A stretch of 64,000 nt of DNA from Plenodomus lindquistii (lineage: Eukaryota > Ascomycota > Dothideomycetes > Pleosporales > Leptosphaeriaceae), in assembly GCA_025504975.1 (NCBI GenBank), contig JANUWI010000019.1, positions 372,001 through 436,000 on the forward strand. Direction: 5' to 3'. The notes beneath the pieces are model-generated. The model was not told the DNA's origin, searched no databases, and saw nothing but the letters and a program-made list of their open reading frames with translations. Positions 23,810-34,406 of this stretch are shown piece by piece. Numbering within the stretch: the stretch's first letter is position 1; the number at the start of each line of letters is the position of its first letter. Both the position numbers and the translations under genes were made by a program.

Positions 23810-24483
23810 GGTGGCAAGGTATCAAGGTCTCGCCGTTCGCAGTCAATTCGAGGTGCATGTCTTGGTCATGAAGACTCCCGGTATACTTATACATCCGAAT
23901 TGCCTTAGTATCTTTGTGACGTGCTTTCTTGATGTGGTACGCAGCACATCTGCCAAATCGACGTCATTCGCCATAGGTTTGCGCTGACTACGATCGTTCC
24001 TACCACCTTTCTTCCAACAGCCAAGCCAGCCGACGGTACGCTATGCGGACCGCGTAGGATGAAGTGTATTCTCGTTCAGGATCTAATGATAGTACCCCAC
24101 TTTATGTGACGATGACTCTCGGATTGGCAAAGGTCTTGGTATCAACTTTCTATGCCGAGACGAATTAGCATGTCTTGGATACCATATGACGAGATGGAAT
24201 TCTGAGCAAATTGCCGTTTCCGACGCTTCCTAGAGACTTAGGTAGCCAAGTGCATGGTTACTCTTCGACAATAGACTAACGTCTTGGATTGGATTTCGCG
24301 CTGGACGTTCTCTAGCCTTTCCTAATCAGGGTCTAACTAGGGCAGAATCGGAAGCTTTGGCTTGGTAGCTCTATTAGAGCTTTGCAACTCCAACTTGCCT
24401 ACCAAACTGTTATTAGGTGTCTCGTTCAGTAGACTGCTCAGGAACAAATCATAATTTTGCTTGGAGCGCTACTAAATGTTTTT
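23810..24483. other. Intergenic, promoter side of secreted ADH gene
   Basis: No gene was seen; frames are short. This is presumably the ADH promoter. Confidence 0.55.
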
Positions 24484-25557
24484 CTATGCTGATATATAAC
24501 CCAAGCGATGCCACCCAACAACTCCAAACCCACAATCAGATCGCAGGACGATGTCCGACCCGGTTTCGCTATCCTTCTTATCTTCACGGTATGGCAGCAT
24601 GATACCCATGTGCGGCAGTTCTGTCAGAGCTTTGTGCGAGTCTCGAATGAGATCAATATGCTTCAAGATACTCCGGGAAGAGCGTGCCTGGCGCCTCTCT
24701 TGCGGCCCAAAGTCTTTCAGCAAAGCGCAGTCGAAGGGATTTCGTTCGATCAAACGACCTGCCTCGTCATCTAGGCGGGTAACCTGGATGGCTGACTTGT
24801 CTTGCTCATCCTGAGCTACTGAGTCAACTGGTGTTATATCGCTGTCGGGCTCAATTGATACGTAGCGCTTGGCCGCAGACCCACGCGCGGTACTGTCTTG
24901 TCTGCGTTTGGCTTTGGAAGGGACTGATATTTTGGCGAGAGGGCCACGGGTGGGACCACAGCCTCGACGGCTTTCTTTATATATTGATGTAGATTGTGTA
25001 TATAGACGATTGGCGGTACGTATTCAGCATGTTCCAAAGCCTCCACGTCGAAATCGTCAAGGCGGTGCGCAGGCGTGGAAAGGGATGGTTGTGGATATGA
25101 GCATTCCGGGCGCCCTTTCGATTGGAAAGAGTTAATGGTTTGGGGCTGTGGTTCAGGATCTCCTCGAGTGGAGTGGGAGTGCGTGTGCTGAAGATCACAT
25201 CTTCAGGTGGATGTGGGCTGATGTATATATAGAACGACGTGTCGGACCGGGCCGAGCTGCTCAGTAGTGAAGGTTGGCAATCCTTGCAAATACCGACAGC
25301 TAGGACGAGGTCCATCACCTGAGCAACGCTCTCAGATCATCGCTATGAGGAAGACAAGCTTTCACTGTTGAATCGATAAATGGTGGTGTTGCCGTTGTAA
25401 ATACGAGGATGGTCGTGTGGCCACATAGTCGAAGCACAATGATACTTTGATAAGTGAAGCGCGGTTCTGTAAGAGTAGCGCCAGCTATATGATGACTTGG
25501 CTGGTACACATGAGAAGACATACATACCACGGTGTAGCATTTAAATGAGCGCCTCAT
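24484..25557 (-). CDS. Possible multi-exon gene of unknown function
   Basis: Three successive minus-strand frames are unusually long. One (25318-24977, 113 codons) has CKDCQPSL and a Pro/Thr/Glu stretch. A second (about 25200-24834) reads HRLDDFDVEALEHAEYVPP. A third, roughly 185 codons without any ATG (about 25040-24484), contains FDCALLKDFGPQERR and ends HRLGYISA. Their order suggests exons joined by short introns, with possible donor GTATGT near 25525 and acceptor TTACAG near 25475, but I could not find a full set of splice sites. No domain is recognised. It may also be chance. Confidence 0.25.
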
Positions 25558-26198
25558 CTTTCGTCAAATTAATGTTGCAAATCATCTTGTTTGACCATGT
25601 CAAACTCAAACGAGAATCAAGCGCGCAAAGGAAGCCCACAAACGCGCAATCAGTGTATCAGAAAAAACTTATGAATCTGACTTAGATCTTGGAATCATCT
25701 GTACCTTGTTCTCCCGTAATAGTCGGCGGAAGCGACAGCTTTCACACGCTGAGTGATGGTCAAGCGTGGCCATGTGTTTCCCGAATCCCCGCGGCGCGTG
25801 TCGAACCGCGTCATAATTTGACTCTCGCTAGATGAATGGGAGAACTGACTACAACTACAGCAACTACAGCAACTGCGACGCAGGGAACTGGGCGTGGTCC
25901 ATCACAATGTGCCATGGGCGTATGTAGAGCTCAACTTCTACGAGCGGAGGAAGCTCTCTCGCACACAATGTGACTTCAACTGGATTAAGCACGCATACGA
26001 CTCTTCTCACAATTCACTTTGTGTATGCCGCTGTTGGGCCACATGGGCTACGCTCACAACGTTCTTTCGAACTCGTCGTGGTATATAAAAACTTGGAAAA
26101 GATTCCCACCTCTATCAAACCATACCCAAGCCTCTTCTTGCGCTCTTCTGGAAGAGCACCATCTTATAATTTCCTGCATAACACCCCTGCGCAACATC
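25558..26198. other. Intergenic with J-protein gene promoter
   Basis: Holds the TATA element listed next. No gene was seen. Confidence 0.55.
26082..26090 (+). promoter_or_regulatory. TATA-like element
   Basis: The sequence TATATAAAA lies about 110 nt before the ATG of the J-domain gene, a plausible core promoter position for this group. It is not proven. Confidence 0.45.
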
Positions 26199-27578
26199 AT
26201 GTCTACTCACTACGATACCCTCGTACTGCCACGCGGCGCATCGGAGGATGAAATCAAGAAAGCATATCGAGCTCTACAACTCCAGCACCACCCAGACAAG
26301 ACGAAGCATCTTGACGACGTGGAGCGCAAGAAGTCTGAGACGATCAGCAAGCAACTGAATGTTGCTTACGAGGTACTATCGGATCCAGTGGCTCGTCGTA
26401 AGTACGACGCAACTCTACCACCCCTCTTTCCGCTGCCCGCATATTCGCCTAACAATACACAGCCATTTCGACGTACTCCCGCTCATGCACAGAGCTCGCA
26501 TGGACCACCGTCTTCCAGACCGAAGGCAGCCGGAGGCGCTACTCCAGATCCAAATTTCATGCCGTTCCAAGACGCACCTCCGAGGAAAAAGCGAAAGTCA
26601 TCGTTCAGTGTGTTCGAGGACACTCCACCCAGGTCACAATCACAGTCGCAGAAACCACGGGGATTCACTCCCTTCCAGGATGACTCACCGACGCCCGGCA
26701 GTCCTCGAAAGCGTGCCAATCAGACTCCCCCCGCATCACCACGGACCCCCTTGTCCCCTCTGAGTAGCAATTCCTCGTTCTCAAGGACCCCACTTGGGTC
26801 TCGCACTCCTAATGGCTCCCAAGTACCACCACGTACATCACGCACCCCAAGCACACCTCTCGCAGCGACAGCTCGCAGCGACCCACTTCGCCGTCGCATC
26901 TTTAGCAACGTTAGTGTCGTCTCAGGAGAAGGGCTAGGGTGGAAGTACACCATCGTGCTAAACGGTAAGTACGCGATCCTCGACCACCCGAAATCAACTA
27001 TCACTACTGTAGGACCAGACTCAATCACCATAAAGATGAACCTGCAAGACCTCCAAAAGCCAAAACCCAACATGGACGTGCATGTCACAATCTCCCAACC
27101 GAAGGGCAGTAGGCGTTTGAGCAAAATGCAGAGCTTGTTTGTGGTTCGACAGCGCGAATCAGGAAGTAAGGAGAAGACTCTGGAGGTTACGTTGGCTATC
27201 TGCCCGCTATATCTGGCCATGAGCAATCCTATGGTACTGGATAAGGATGAAACGTTCAAGTTTGGCTGGGACGTTACGTTGGCTGGGGTGGACGAGGCGC
27301 CGAAGGATGCACTGTCTCATGGTACTTGTATGACTTTACATCATAATGAGGCGGCAGCAAAGGCTTTTAAGGATTCTCCGCGAGGTCCATTGTATGGGCA
27401 GCGACCTGCCACCGTTTTGGAGCGTGACTTGATGAAGGAGGTGACTGAGAAGCACGCGTCCAATGCGGTAATGCACGACGTTGTATCGGAACAAGAGTAT
27501 TCTCTTGAATCCGAAGATGCAACGATGTTCACTCGGGCATCAGTTTCGTATGTGGGCGTTACTGGGGGACAATTGTAG
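26199..27578 (+). CDS. J-domain (DnaJ-like) protein with disordered motif-repeat region
   Basis: A single exon from the ATG at 26199 gives 459 aa. Residues about 4-70 are a J domain (YDTLVLPRGASEDEIKKAYR, with the HPD tripeptide at 31-33) that would stimulate an Hsp70 ATPase. Residues 75-230 are Pro/Ser-rich and disordered. Within them a short motif occurs three times: FMPFQDAPP, FSVFEDTPP and FTPFQDDSP. The first is followed by a basic PRKKRKS, a likely nuclear signal. The C-terminal 230 residues are strand-rich (GWKYTIVLNGKYAILDHP and following) and match no domain I know. The frame is open further up, but the J domain begins right after this ATG, so this start is preferred. It is probably a nuclear co-chaperone; no client can be named. 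Confidence 0.85.
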   Translation: MSTHYDTLVLPRGASEDEIKKAYRALQLQHHPDKTKHLDDVERKKSETISKQLNVAYEVLSDPVARRKYDATLPPLFPLPAYSPNNTQPFRRTPAHAQSSHGPPSSRPKAAGGATPDPNFMPFQDAPPRKKRKSSFSVFEDTPPRSQSQSQKPRGFTPFQDDSPTPGSPRKRANQTPPASPRTPLSPLSSNSSFSRTPLGSRTPNGSQVPPRTSRTPSTPLAATARSDPLRRRIFSNVSVVSGEGLGWKYTIVLNGKYAILDHPKSTITTVGPDSITIKMNLQDLQKPKPNMDVHVTISQPKGSRRLSKMQSLFVVRQRESGSKEKTLEVTLAICPLYLAMSNPMVLDKDETFKFGWDVTLAGVDEAPKDALSHGTCMTLHHNEAAAKAFKDSPRGPLYGQRPATVLERDLMKEVTEKHASNAVMHDVVSEQEYSLESEDATMFTRASVSYVGVTGGQL

Positions 27579-27811
27579 AAGAAAGGTTCTCTTTGGGAAA
27601 TTTGCAGGCTAGCAGGATTCTAGTCTTTAGCCAAAGTATACTAAAACCGTAAGTGAAGATAGTTCAAAGTAATCAAACACTTTGCAAATAAAGCGTGCTT
27701 GGGTGACAGTCATATCGTATGAAATTCGTGAATCTGTCATTACTACTACTACACCACGACTAACCCTTGAATCTCATAAATGTCCCAGAGGATGCATCTC
27801 ACACCTCACAT

Positions 27812-28810
27812 CTACTGCTGAGGCTTGAGCACACCACGGTACCTCATTTTGCCATCCCTCAATGTGCTCATCGCCTCCTCAATACCCTCCTCGGTCAACG
27901 GGAACTCCATCGTAATCGGCTTAATCTGATGCAGGGCCGAGAACTCCAACATCTTGCGGTGCACAGCCCTAGCTGCAACAACGCTACCCTGGACTGTGAT
28001 ACCCTGCTGAATCATCGGCAAGTGGGGGATCTCGAAGTTATCGAACGAAACCGTCATGGGGAAGATAATGCTGTTCATGGCCATGACGGGCATGAGGAGC
28101 TTCCAGTCGGGGTTGACGCTAGTGGTAACGAGGAGGGCGTCGATTTTGCGGCTAAGCTTCAGTTCAGTCTTTCCTTTCATCGCGATGAACTCTTTGGCGC
28201 CGAGTTTCTTAGCCTCCTCTTCTTTGCTGTCTGAGCCAGAGAGAACGACAACATCGCACCCCATCTTGGCCGCGTACTGAATGGCGAGGTGACCGAGGCC
28301 ACCAACTCCCATTACACCAACGCGGTCGGTGGGTTTGACGCCGTATGTGTGCAGAGCGTTGAAGACGGTAGCTCCACCGCACATCAGGGGTGCGGCCTCA
28401 GAGTCTGTCAAGTTGTCTGGGAGCTTGAACAGGAATGCTTCTCTCCAGACACCGTGGGACGCAAAGCTACCCTGGTCCAGGTTTGCCATGCCATACATCT
28501 GGCGGTCCTCGCAGTAAGTCTCGCGCCCGGTCAAGCAGCGGTCGCAGCTGCCACAGGAGTCGTGCTCGTAGCCCCAGCCGACACGGTCGCCTTTCTTCAG
28601 GTTCTTGACGTTGGGGCCAACGGCATCAACAACACCGGCACCTTCGTGACCGAGCGCCATGTCGGCGTTCTTGTAGTGCTCATCTGTGCCGCAGAGACCG
28701 GAAGCGGTGACTTTGACGAGGACATCGTCATTCTTGAGGTCTGGTCGGGTGGTTTGGGCCTTGACGATCTTGCCGTCCTTGCTGCCCTTGAATACTGTGA
28801 AGCTCGGCAT
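27812..28810 (-). CDS. Zinc-containing alcohol dehydrogenase (cytosolic)
   Basis: A single exon from the ATG at 28810 (MPSFTVFKG) gives 332 aa. All ligands of a classical medium-chain ADH are present: catalytic Cys40 (LCGTDEHY) and His55-Glu56 (GHEGAGV); structural-zinc cysteines 86, 89, 92 and 100 (CGSCDRCLTGRETYC); and the nucleotide-binding GVGGLGHLAIQYA. The combination with GWGYEHDSCGSCDRC and MYGMAN points to the cinnamyl-alcohol/NADP-dependent ADH branch found in fungi. It reduces aldehydes or oxidises alcohols in the cytosol. The frame is open for 60 more codons upstream, but that part is hydrophobic, poorly ordered sequence typical of a 5' leader. A TATATAA-like element lies near 28963-28969. 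Confidence 0.92.
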   Translation of the reverse strand: MPSFTVFKGSKDGKIVKAQTTRPDLKNDDVLVKVTASGLCGTDEHYKNADMALGHEGAGVVDAVGPNVKNLKKGDRVGWGYEHDSCGSCDRCLTGRETYCEDRQMYGMANLDQGSFASHGVWREAFLFKLPDNLTDSEAAPLMCGGATVFNALHTYGVKPTDRVGVMGVGGLGHLAIQYAAKMGCDVVVLSGSDSKEEEAKKLGAKEFIAMKGKTELKLSRKIDALLVTTSVNPDWKLLMPVMAMNSIIFPMTVSFDNFEIPHLPMIQQGITVQGSVVAARAVHRKMLEFSALHQIKPITMEFPLTEEGIEEAMSTLRDGKMRYRGVLKPQQ

Positions 28811-30946
28811 CTTGATGGTGATTTGGTTATATGTGTTTGCTGTTGCGGGGGGGTTATCTTGCAGAGAAAAAAGAAGTGGAAAAAACTTTTGCTTTTGAGT
28901 GGGTATCGAGATGAGGAAGTTGCAATTGGAAAGAGTTGCCAGCGGAAAGAGTCCACTACTTGTTATATACTTAGATGCCCACAACCACAATCGTCATCCA
29001 CAAAATCCGCCTTCTCAAACAGTTGCCCCAGGTACGCCAAAAAACTTCATCGGCCATGACGTCGATTACTGACAATGCGCAAGAAGATAGCGGAAATATC
29101 CACTCATATCGCCGTTCCATTATACAAATGGGACGTATCGGCCGCCGCTAGCATCTCACTAAAAAGTGGTCAGCGGCAGACTATGTATGTAAGCAGCCAA
29201 GGTTCTGGAAGCCATCACATGGTGCCGTTCACGGTAAACCAGCGACAAAGAATCATGCAGTCGGCGCGCAGAGTTGATTAATTGACGAAAGGGGTGCCAT
29301 GTTGTGCGTATTGTACCGTGCATGCGCCATCTGCGAGGTGTTGCTGAGAGAGAATGTGAACCGGCCAGTGTCGGCCGATAGAACGCTGGCCCACTGGCAC
29401 AGTGTCAATCAGACGCGACCATTGTTTGGACCAACGTGTCTTTTTACGGAGCAAATATACGCAGTTGATAGAGCGGTGTCGCCTCTCGATCGGAGCTCGA
29501 AATCCAAAGATTTTCTTGCGCGTGATGTCATCCGTATTTGACAGTCAACACTTTAAACGTCGGACTTCCGTTGAAATGATTCGGATCATTGCAGAGAAGC
29601 GTTAGACTACCCGTAGTGCATGGCTGCGAACAGCGGCAGCCAATCCTTCGGCCGAAGTTCATCACAGGTACCACTGAGATTCGCAAACATTTTGGCTTGG
29701 ACAGCTAAGATACTTATACATAGATTATATTATCTCGCAGAAATCTGGGGCAACACAGGTTCGCTGCGGCTAAACAAACCTTGCGTATTGCGGAAATCAT
29801 AAAATTGTCGAGGAGATCTGCTACAGGACACTCTGGTCGTCGTGACCAGGACTTGACATTGGATGTTTCGAAAGCCATGGACCAACAATTTTACAGCCTC
29901 GCCACATGGTCAGCTGGACAGGTTGGACCTTACAGCTAAAACCAGCCACCTATGCGACTCAGGAATTCCTAGCTATACGCAGCCAAAAATATGTCGTCTT
30001 ATGAACCCATCAGTGCTGACATGAATTCGAAGACTTTTGTTCTACCCACTTGGCAATTACTCTTAGAATGTTCGAAAATGGGAACATTACATATGATCGA
30101 CTCCCATCTCCCTATACCACACATCTCCCCAATCAACCCACGCGCCCTCTGCGCACCTCCTCCCATCGCCAAAGAAGACCTACCATAACCATCCACACCT
30201 CCACTCTTCCAAGCGCTCATAACCTAGGATATTCACCAACAGGATTGTCTGCCGTTAGGTAATGGTCACAGAGATACTGATATCATGTTGACTGCGTCAA
30301 GCTTGGATTTATTGACAGCGATGTAGTTAAGCTGATTGGGGGTGTGACACCCGATCTGGCAGGAACTGGTATACTTGAAAATAGTGTAGCGTTAACGAAG
30401 GCGAGGAGCCGGTACACAATCTCGGGCAGTCACACCTTCAGTGTTGGTCGTAGTGGGAATGGAAGAATTTGGAGCTATACAGCTGCTACTGAAAACATAG
30501 TCTTCGAGGGCGTGGTATCAGTGGTATGGGTACTTGGACACGAAATCTGTTCAAACATTGTTTGAGTCATGTAGTTTATAGTGGCATGATGGTATGCAGA
30601 TGAAGGTGAATATCTCGGGCGCGGATGATCCTCAGGGTCTCAGTGGATCAGTTGGTGGGGGAGGGGTTGGTGGTGGTGATGTTCGGATATGTAGACTAGA
30701 TATGAGGGGTTGAACAAAGGAATGATGATCGTGGATACAGTTGGGTAGAGGATCAAGATATGTTGATGGCGGGAACTACCAGTCTAGGTTTTGGCAGAGC
30801 TGTGGATGAAGTGTGGGCTGATGACCCTGGATTGTTCCGTCAGCAAGTCACGACCAAGAGCACAAACTGCCACGGGCCAAACATCATCTCTACCCAGTCC
30901 ATAATTGTACACATGCGCTAATGTACAATGGTGGTATATTCAATTC
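28811..30946. other. Long intergenic region
   Basis: About 2.1 kb between the ADH start and the uS15m gene end. No confident gene. One plus-strand frame at about 30283-30565 looks coding-like (FIDSDVVKLIGG, SHTFSVGRSG) but has no ATG and no partner exon I could find; it may be a gene remnant. Confidence 0.5.
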
Positions 30947-32004
30947 CTACAGTGAAATCTCGCCTCTCCATGTGCCTTCTGTCAGACCCAGAGTCTCAAT
31001 GCAATGCTGCCACCTCGGCCCACCACGCTCCTTCCTCCGCAGATATTGCAGCAGCTTCTGCCTCCTATGCACAAGCAACCTCAGATTGCGCTTGTTGTGC
31101 TTATCTCCCTTTCCTCGTGTTTGCAAAAAGTCGGCGAGCGTCTTGATCTTTGCGGTCAAGATTGCAATCTGTACTTCTGACGATCCTGTGTCGGGTCCTA
31201 CACGCTTTGCGGCCTTGTCGACGTTGGTTTCTGGGCGAAGGGGATGCGATTCTTCGCCGCCAGATTTTTGCATGGTGGGTGCTTTTGGTGGGAAGATCTT
31301 GTCAGTGTTGTGACGGCCGAAGGTGTCTACGCAGCGTGTGATGTTGACGCGCATGCGATCCTTGCTTGAGCCGTTGGCCAGTGCAGTGATACGCCTGATT
31401 GCCTCTGCAGCGCGCGCATGATGCTTCTCATTCTGCTCCGCGATTTCTTCTGCTGATTTCTCGATTGTCTTTTCCGCGCCGTAATTCAGCGAGCTACCCC
31501 ACTGATATGGTGATGTTGTAGGCTGCTTTCCAATGTCGGTGAGCGGTACGGCGAGTTTTTTACTCCTCTGCAGCTGCTTCGTGACGGTCTTGGGGTCGAA
31601 TGCATAGTTGAGATGTGGGCGGTCTTGTGATATTTTCTGGCCCGCGGCGGGTACGATCGGTTTGCCAGTATCGAAGGATTCGACAAAAGGTGTCGGTACA
31701 CCACGGACAGGGTTGCCCAGGCTGGCCACGCGGGCTTCTTCGAGCTCGGCGCGGCGAGAGAGGTTAGCAGCCTTCTTTCGGGCGCGCTGTGCGACTAGGT
31801 ACGGGTCTCGAAGCTGGCGTTGCCTCTCTCGGTCTACGACTTTGCCTTGGAGGAGTGGTGTAGAGGCAAAAGTTCGGATGGGAAGGGAGAATTGGGTAGA
31901 GATGGAGGCTGCAACCTTATCAGTACTAGAGCCAATCGAACAGACGCGAGCCACTCACTTGTCGATGCCCGCAGGCACGACAACGCAGGTATTCGAGGCG
32001 GCAT
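30947..32004 (-). CDS. MRPS28: Mitochondrial small-subunit ribosomal protein uS15m
   Basis: Exons 31959-32004 and 30947-31908 give 335 aa. The 50-nt intron is placed so that MPPRIPALSCLRAST runs into TSISTQFSLPIRTFAST, an Arg/Ser-rich mitochondrial presequence. The C-terminal third carries the S15 signature: GPDTGSSEVQIAILTAKI, then HNKRNLRLLVHRRQKLLQYL. The long region between (about residues 45-230) is typical of the fungal mitochondrial protein, which is much larger than bacterial S15. It binds the small rRNA in the mitochondrial ribosome. The gene diverges from the cytosolic uS2 gene with 236 bp between the start codons. Confidence 0.92.
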
Positions 32005-32240
32005 TGCTGGCTCTCTCCCGCCCGACAGCGACAACCACCCACTCACTTCTTTTGCGATGCGCAGGGCCCTCCGGCGACACGTTCCGCCGGCGCCGTCGTG
32101 AGAATGTCGGCCCAAACCACATGCGGCTAGCACCCACGACGGATATTCGTCAGTCGCGAAGCCGCCCACCAAAAGTTGCAACTGCACGCAACACGACAAC
32201 TCTCCATCACGACCAGCTTCTGCAGCGCCAAACCGACAAG
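32005..32240. promoter_or_regulatory. Shared divergent promoter region of uS15m and uS2
   Basis: Only 236 bp separate the two start codons, so core promoters of a mitochondrial and a cytosolic ribosomal protein gene must share this stretch. No classical TATA box was seen. Overlapping transcripts or common factors are inferred. Confidence 0.6.
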
Positions 32241-33287
32241 ATGGCTCCCAGCAACCTCCCCGCAATCTTCAACCCCACCCAGCAGGACATTGAGATGCTC
32301 CTCGCTGCCCAGTGCCACCTCGGCGCAAAGAACCTCCAGGTGCACATGGAGCCCTACCTGTGGAAGACCAGGCCCGACGGTGTCAACGTGATCAACGTCG
32401 GCAAGACCTGGGAGAAGATTGTCCTGGCCGCACGCATCATCGTCGCCATTGACAACCCCGCCGACAGTACGTACACCCCGCAATGCGCGATATCTGATTG
32501 TGTACATCAGGCGTACAATTGAAACTTCTGAGACACTGGCTAACAATACCACCAGTTTGCGTCATCTCTGCTCGTCCCTACGGACAGCGTGCCGTCCTCA
32601 AGTTCGCCGCCCACACCGGCGCTGTCGCCATTGCCGGTCGCTTCACCCCCGGTAACTTCACCAACTACATCACCCGCTCGTTCAAGGAGCCCCGCCTGAT
32701 CATCGTCACCGACCCGCGCACCGACGCCCAGGCCATCAAGGAGGCTTCCTACGTCAACATCCCCGTCATCGTACGTATACACAATTTGGAGGGGTTTTGA
32801 AGACTCGACATCTAACAACAGACAGGCCCTCTGCGACGGTGACTCTCCCACCGAGTACGTTGATGTTGCGATCCCCACCAACAACAAGGGTCGCCACGCC
32901 ATTGGCCTCATCTGGTGGATGTTGGCCCGTGAGGTCCTCCGCCTCCGTGGCACCCTCGCTTCCCGCGAGGCCGAGTGGGACGTCATGACCGATTTGTACT
33001 TCTACCGCGACCCCGAGGCCGAGGAGAACAAGGACAGCGCTGGTGTCGAGGAGGCCAAGGTCCCCGGTGCCGACGAGGTTGGCCCCGCCGCTGTCGAGTC
33101 CGGCTTCTCCAACGAGTGGGAGGTCTCTGGCGCCAGCGCTGGTGCCTTCACTGCTGCCGCTGCACCAGGTGCCAGCTGGGACGCTGATGCCACCACCACC
33201 GACTGGGCCGCATCTGGCGATGCCCAGACCGGCAACGAGGGCTGGGGTGCCGAGACCGCTGCCCCTGCTACCACCACCCAGTGGTAA
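32241..33287 (+). CDS. RPS0: 40S ribosomal protein S0 (uS2)
   Basis: Three exons (32241-32466, 32556-32770, 32826-33287) give 300 aa. Conserved blocks run from the start to residue 210: FNPTQQDIEMLLAAQCHLGA, NVGKTWEKIVLAARII, ISARPYGQRAVLKFAAHTGA, GRFTPGNFTNYI, EPRLIIVTDPRTDAQAI and SPTEYVDVAIPTNNKG. It sits at the head of the 40S subunit and is needed for 18S rRNA maturation. The C-terminal tail is acidic with Trp-containing repeats (FSNEWE, GASWD, TTDWAAS, GNEGWG, TQW), as in other uS2/laminin-receptor proteins. Codon choice is strongly biased towards C-ending codons, fitting high expression, and introns are early, as is usual for fungal ribosomal protein genes. Confidence 0.97.
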
Positions 33288-34406
33288 ATGCACATTCGCA
33301 AGTCTGCCCAGGTACAATTTCTCTTCCATACCCTGTCATTGACACACCACGCACGATCTTCACGACATGTCGGAGTAGGAGCAAAGGGAACGGAGGGCTT
33401 TCACAAAAGGGGAAAAGAATACCAACAACCAGTTCAACAAAACGAATGTTCAAACTTTTTTTTTGTGGATCAGGGTAACTTTGTTGAAGGAATATGATCA
33501 ATGCCATGCGCTTACGAGGGAAAGATATCCATGCTTCGCTTTTTGAAGTGTGGGGGAAAGCCCTGTGCTGGCGATCGGGCTTGTTCTTAAGTGGCGGCCC
33601 AATTCCGAATGCAGTCCTGTTTCTATGATCTTTTGCTTGACTTCTTGTCTCTTGTGTGCTTGTGCGTCATGACTATGCTGTGTCGGATGAGTGATGAACC
33701 TGAAGCGTGGGCGAAGTACTGTCCATCGTTGCGCACCTCCATGTTGGTTACGATGATGAAGAATGAAATTGTGCCACGACCATACTCAACCCTTTTCCTG
33801 CCAAATGTCTAACACGCATATACAATATCAACTCAATCCTTGACGCCAATACCATTCCAAGAAGTCGTATTCAGTGTATCGAAAGTTCCATAGCGCAGGC
33901 AGCTTCTCCATGATGAAAGGTCGGACGCTGATGCTGGTGTAGCCGTGTTTTCTGAATAAGCGCGGCGGTAGTGTGTGGGTGGTGGGTGGTGATGGTGGAT
34001 GAGGGGTGAGAGAGGGGTTGAAAGATGGGGAGGTGTGTGGTGGTTTATTAGTGTGGTATGTGTGGGTGGTGTGATGTGTATGGTGGATATGTGGTATATA
34101 GTGTATGGGTTGTATGATTGTGGAGGCATGCTCGTTGGCGTATCGATCACAGTTGCGAAGTAGACATGTTGTGTCGGAGTCTTGATCGCAAACTGTATTC
34201 CTGGAGAATTTGGATGTGATCCACTAGTTCCAAACGCTTGAGGTCATCATATTGTGTCTCTGGCAAGGTGTTGTTGCGGTATATGGGACTCCACGTTGTC
34301 GTGGGTATATTATCGATGTTGAGGAGTATGCGATCATTGTCTTCAATGCGGTCGTAGTGTTTGTTGAGAGTTGTAGGCTTTTTGTATCTGGTTGTCTTGG
34401 GCTGGT
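33288..34406. other. Intergenic with G/T-rich stretch
   Basis: The 3' sides of the uS2 and NLR genes face each other. Positions about 33960-34115 are nearly all G and T on the plus strand (GTGG and GGTG runs), giving long but repetitive frames on the minus strand that I do not believe. No gene was seen. Confidence 0.6.

Noticed and set aside
28289..29059. 256-codon plus-strand frame
   Set aside because: It lies antisense to the conserved alcohol dehydrogenase gene and mirrors its codon pattern.
33833..34150. 105-codon minus-strand frame rich in His, Pro and Thr
   Set aside because: Produced by the G/T-rich low-complexity tract.
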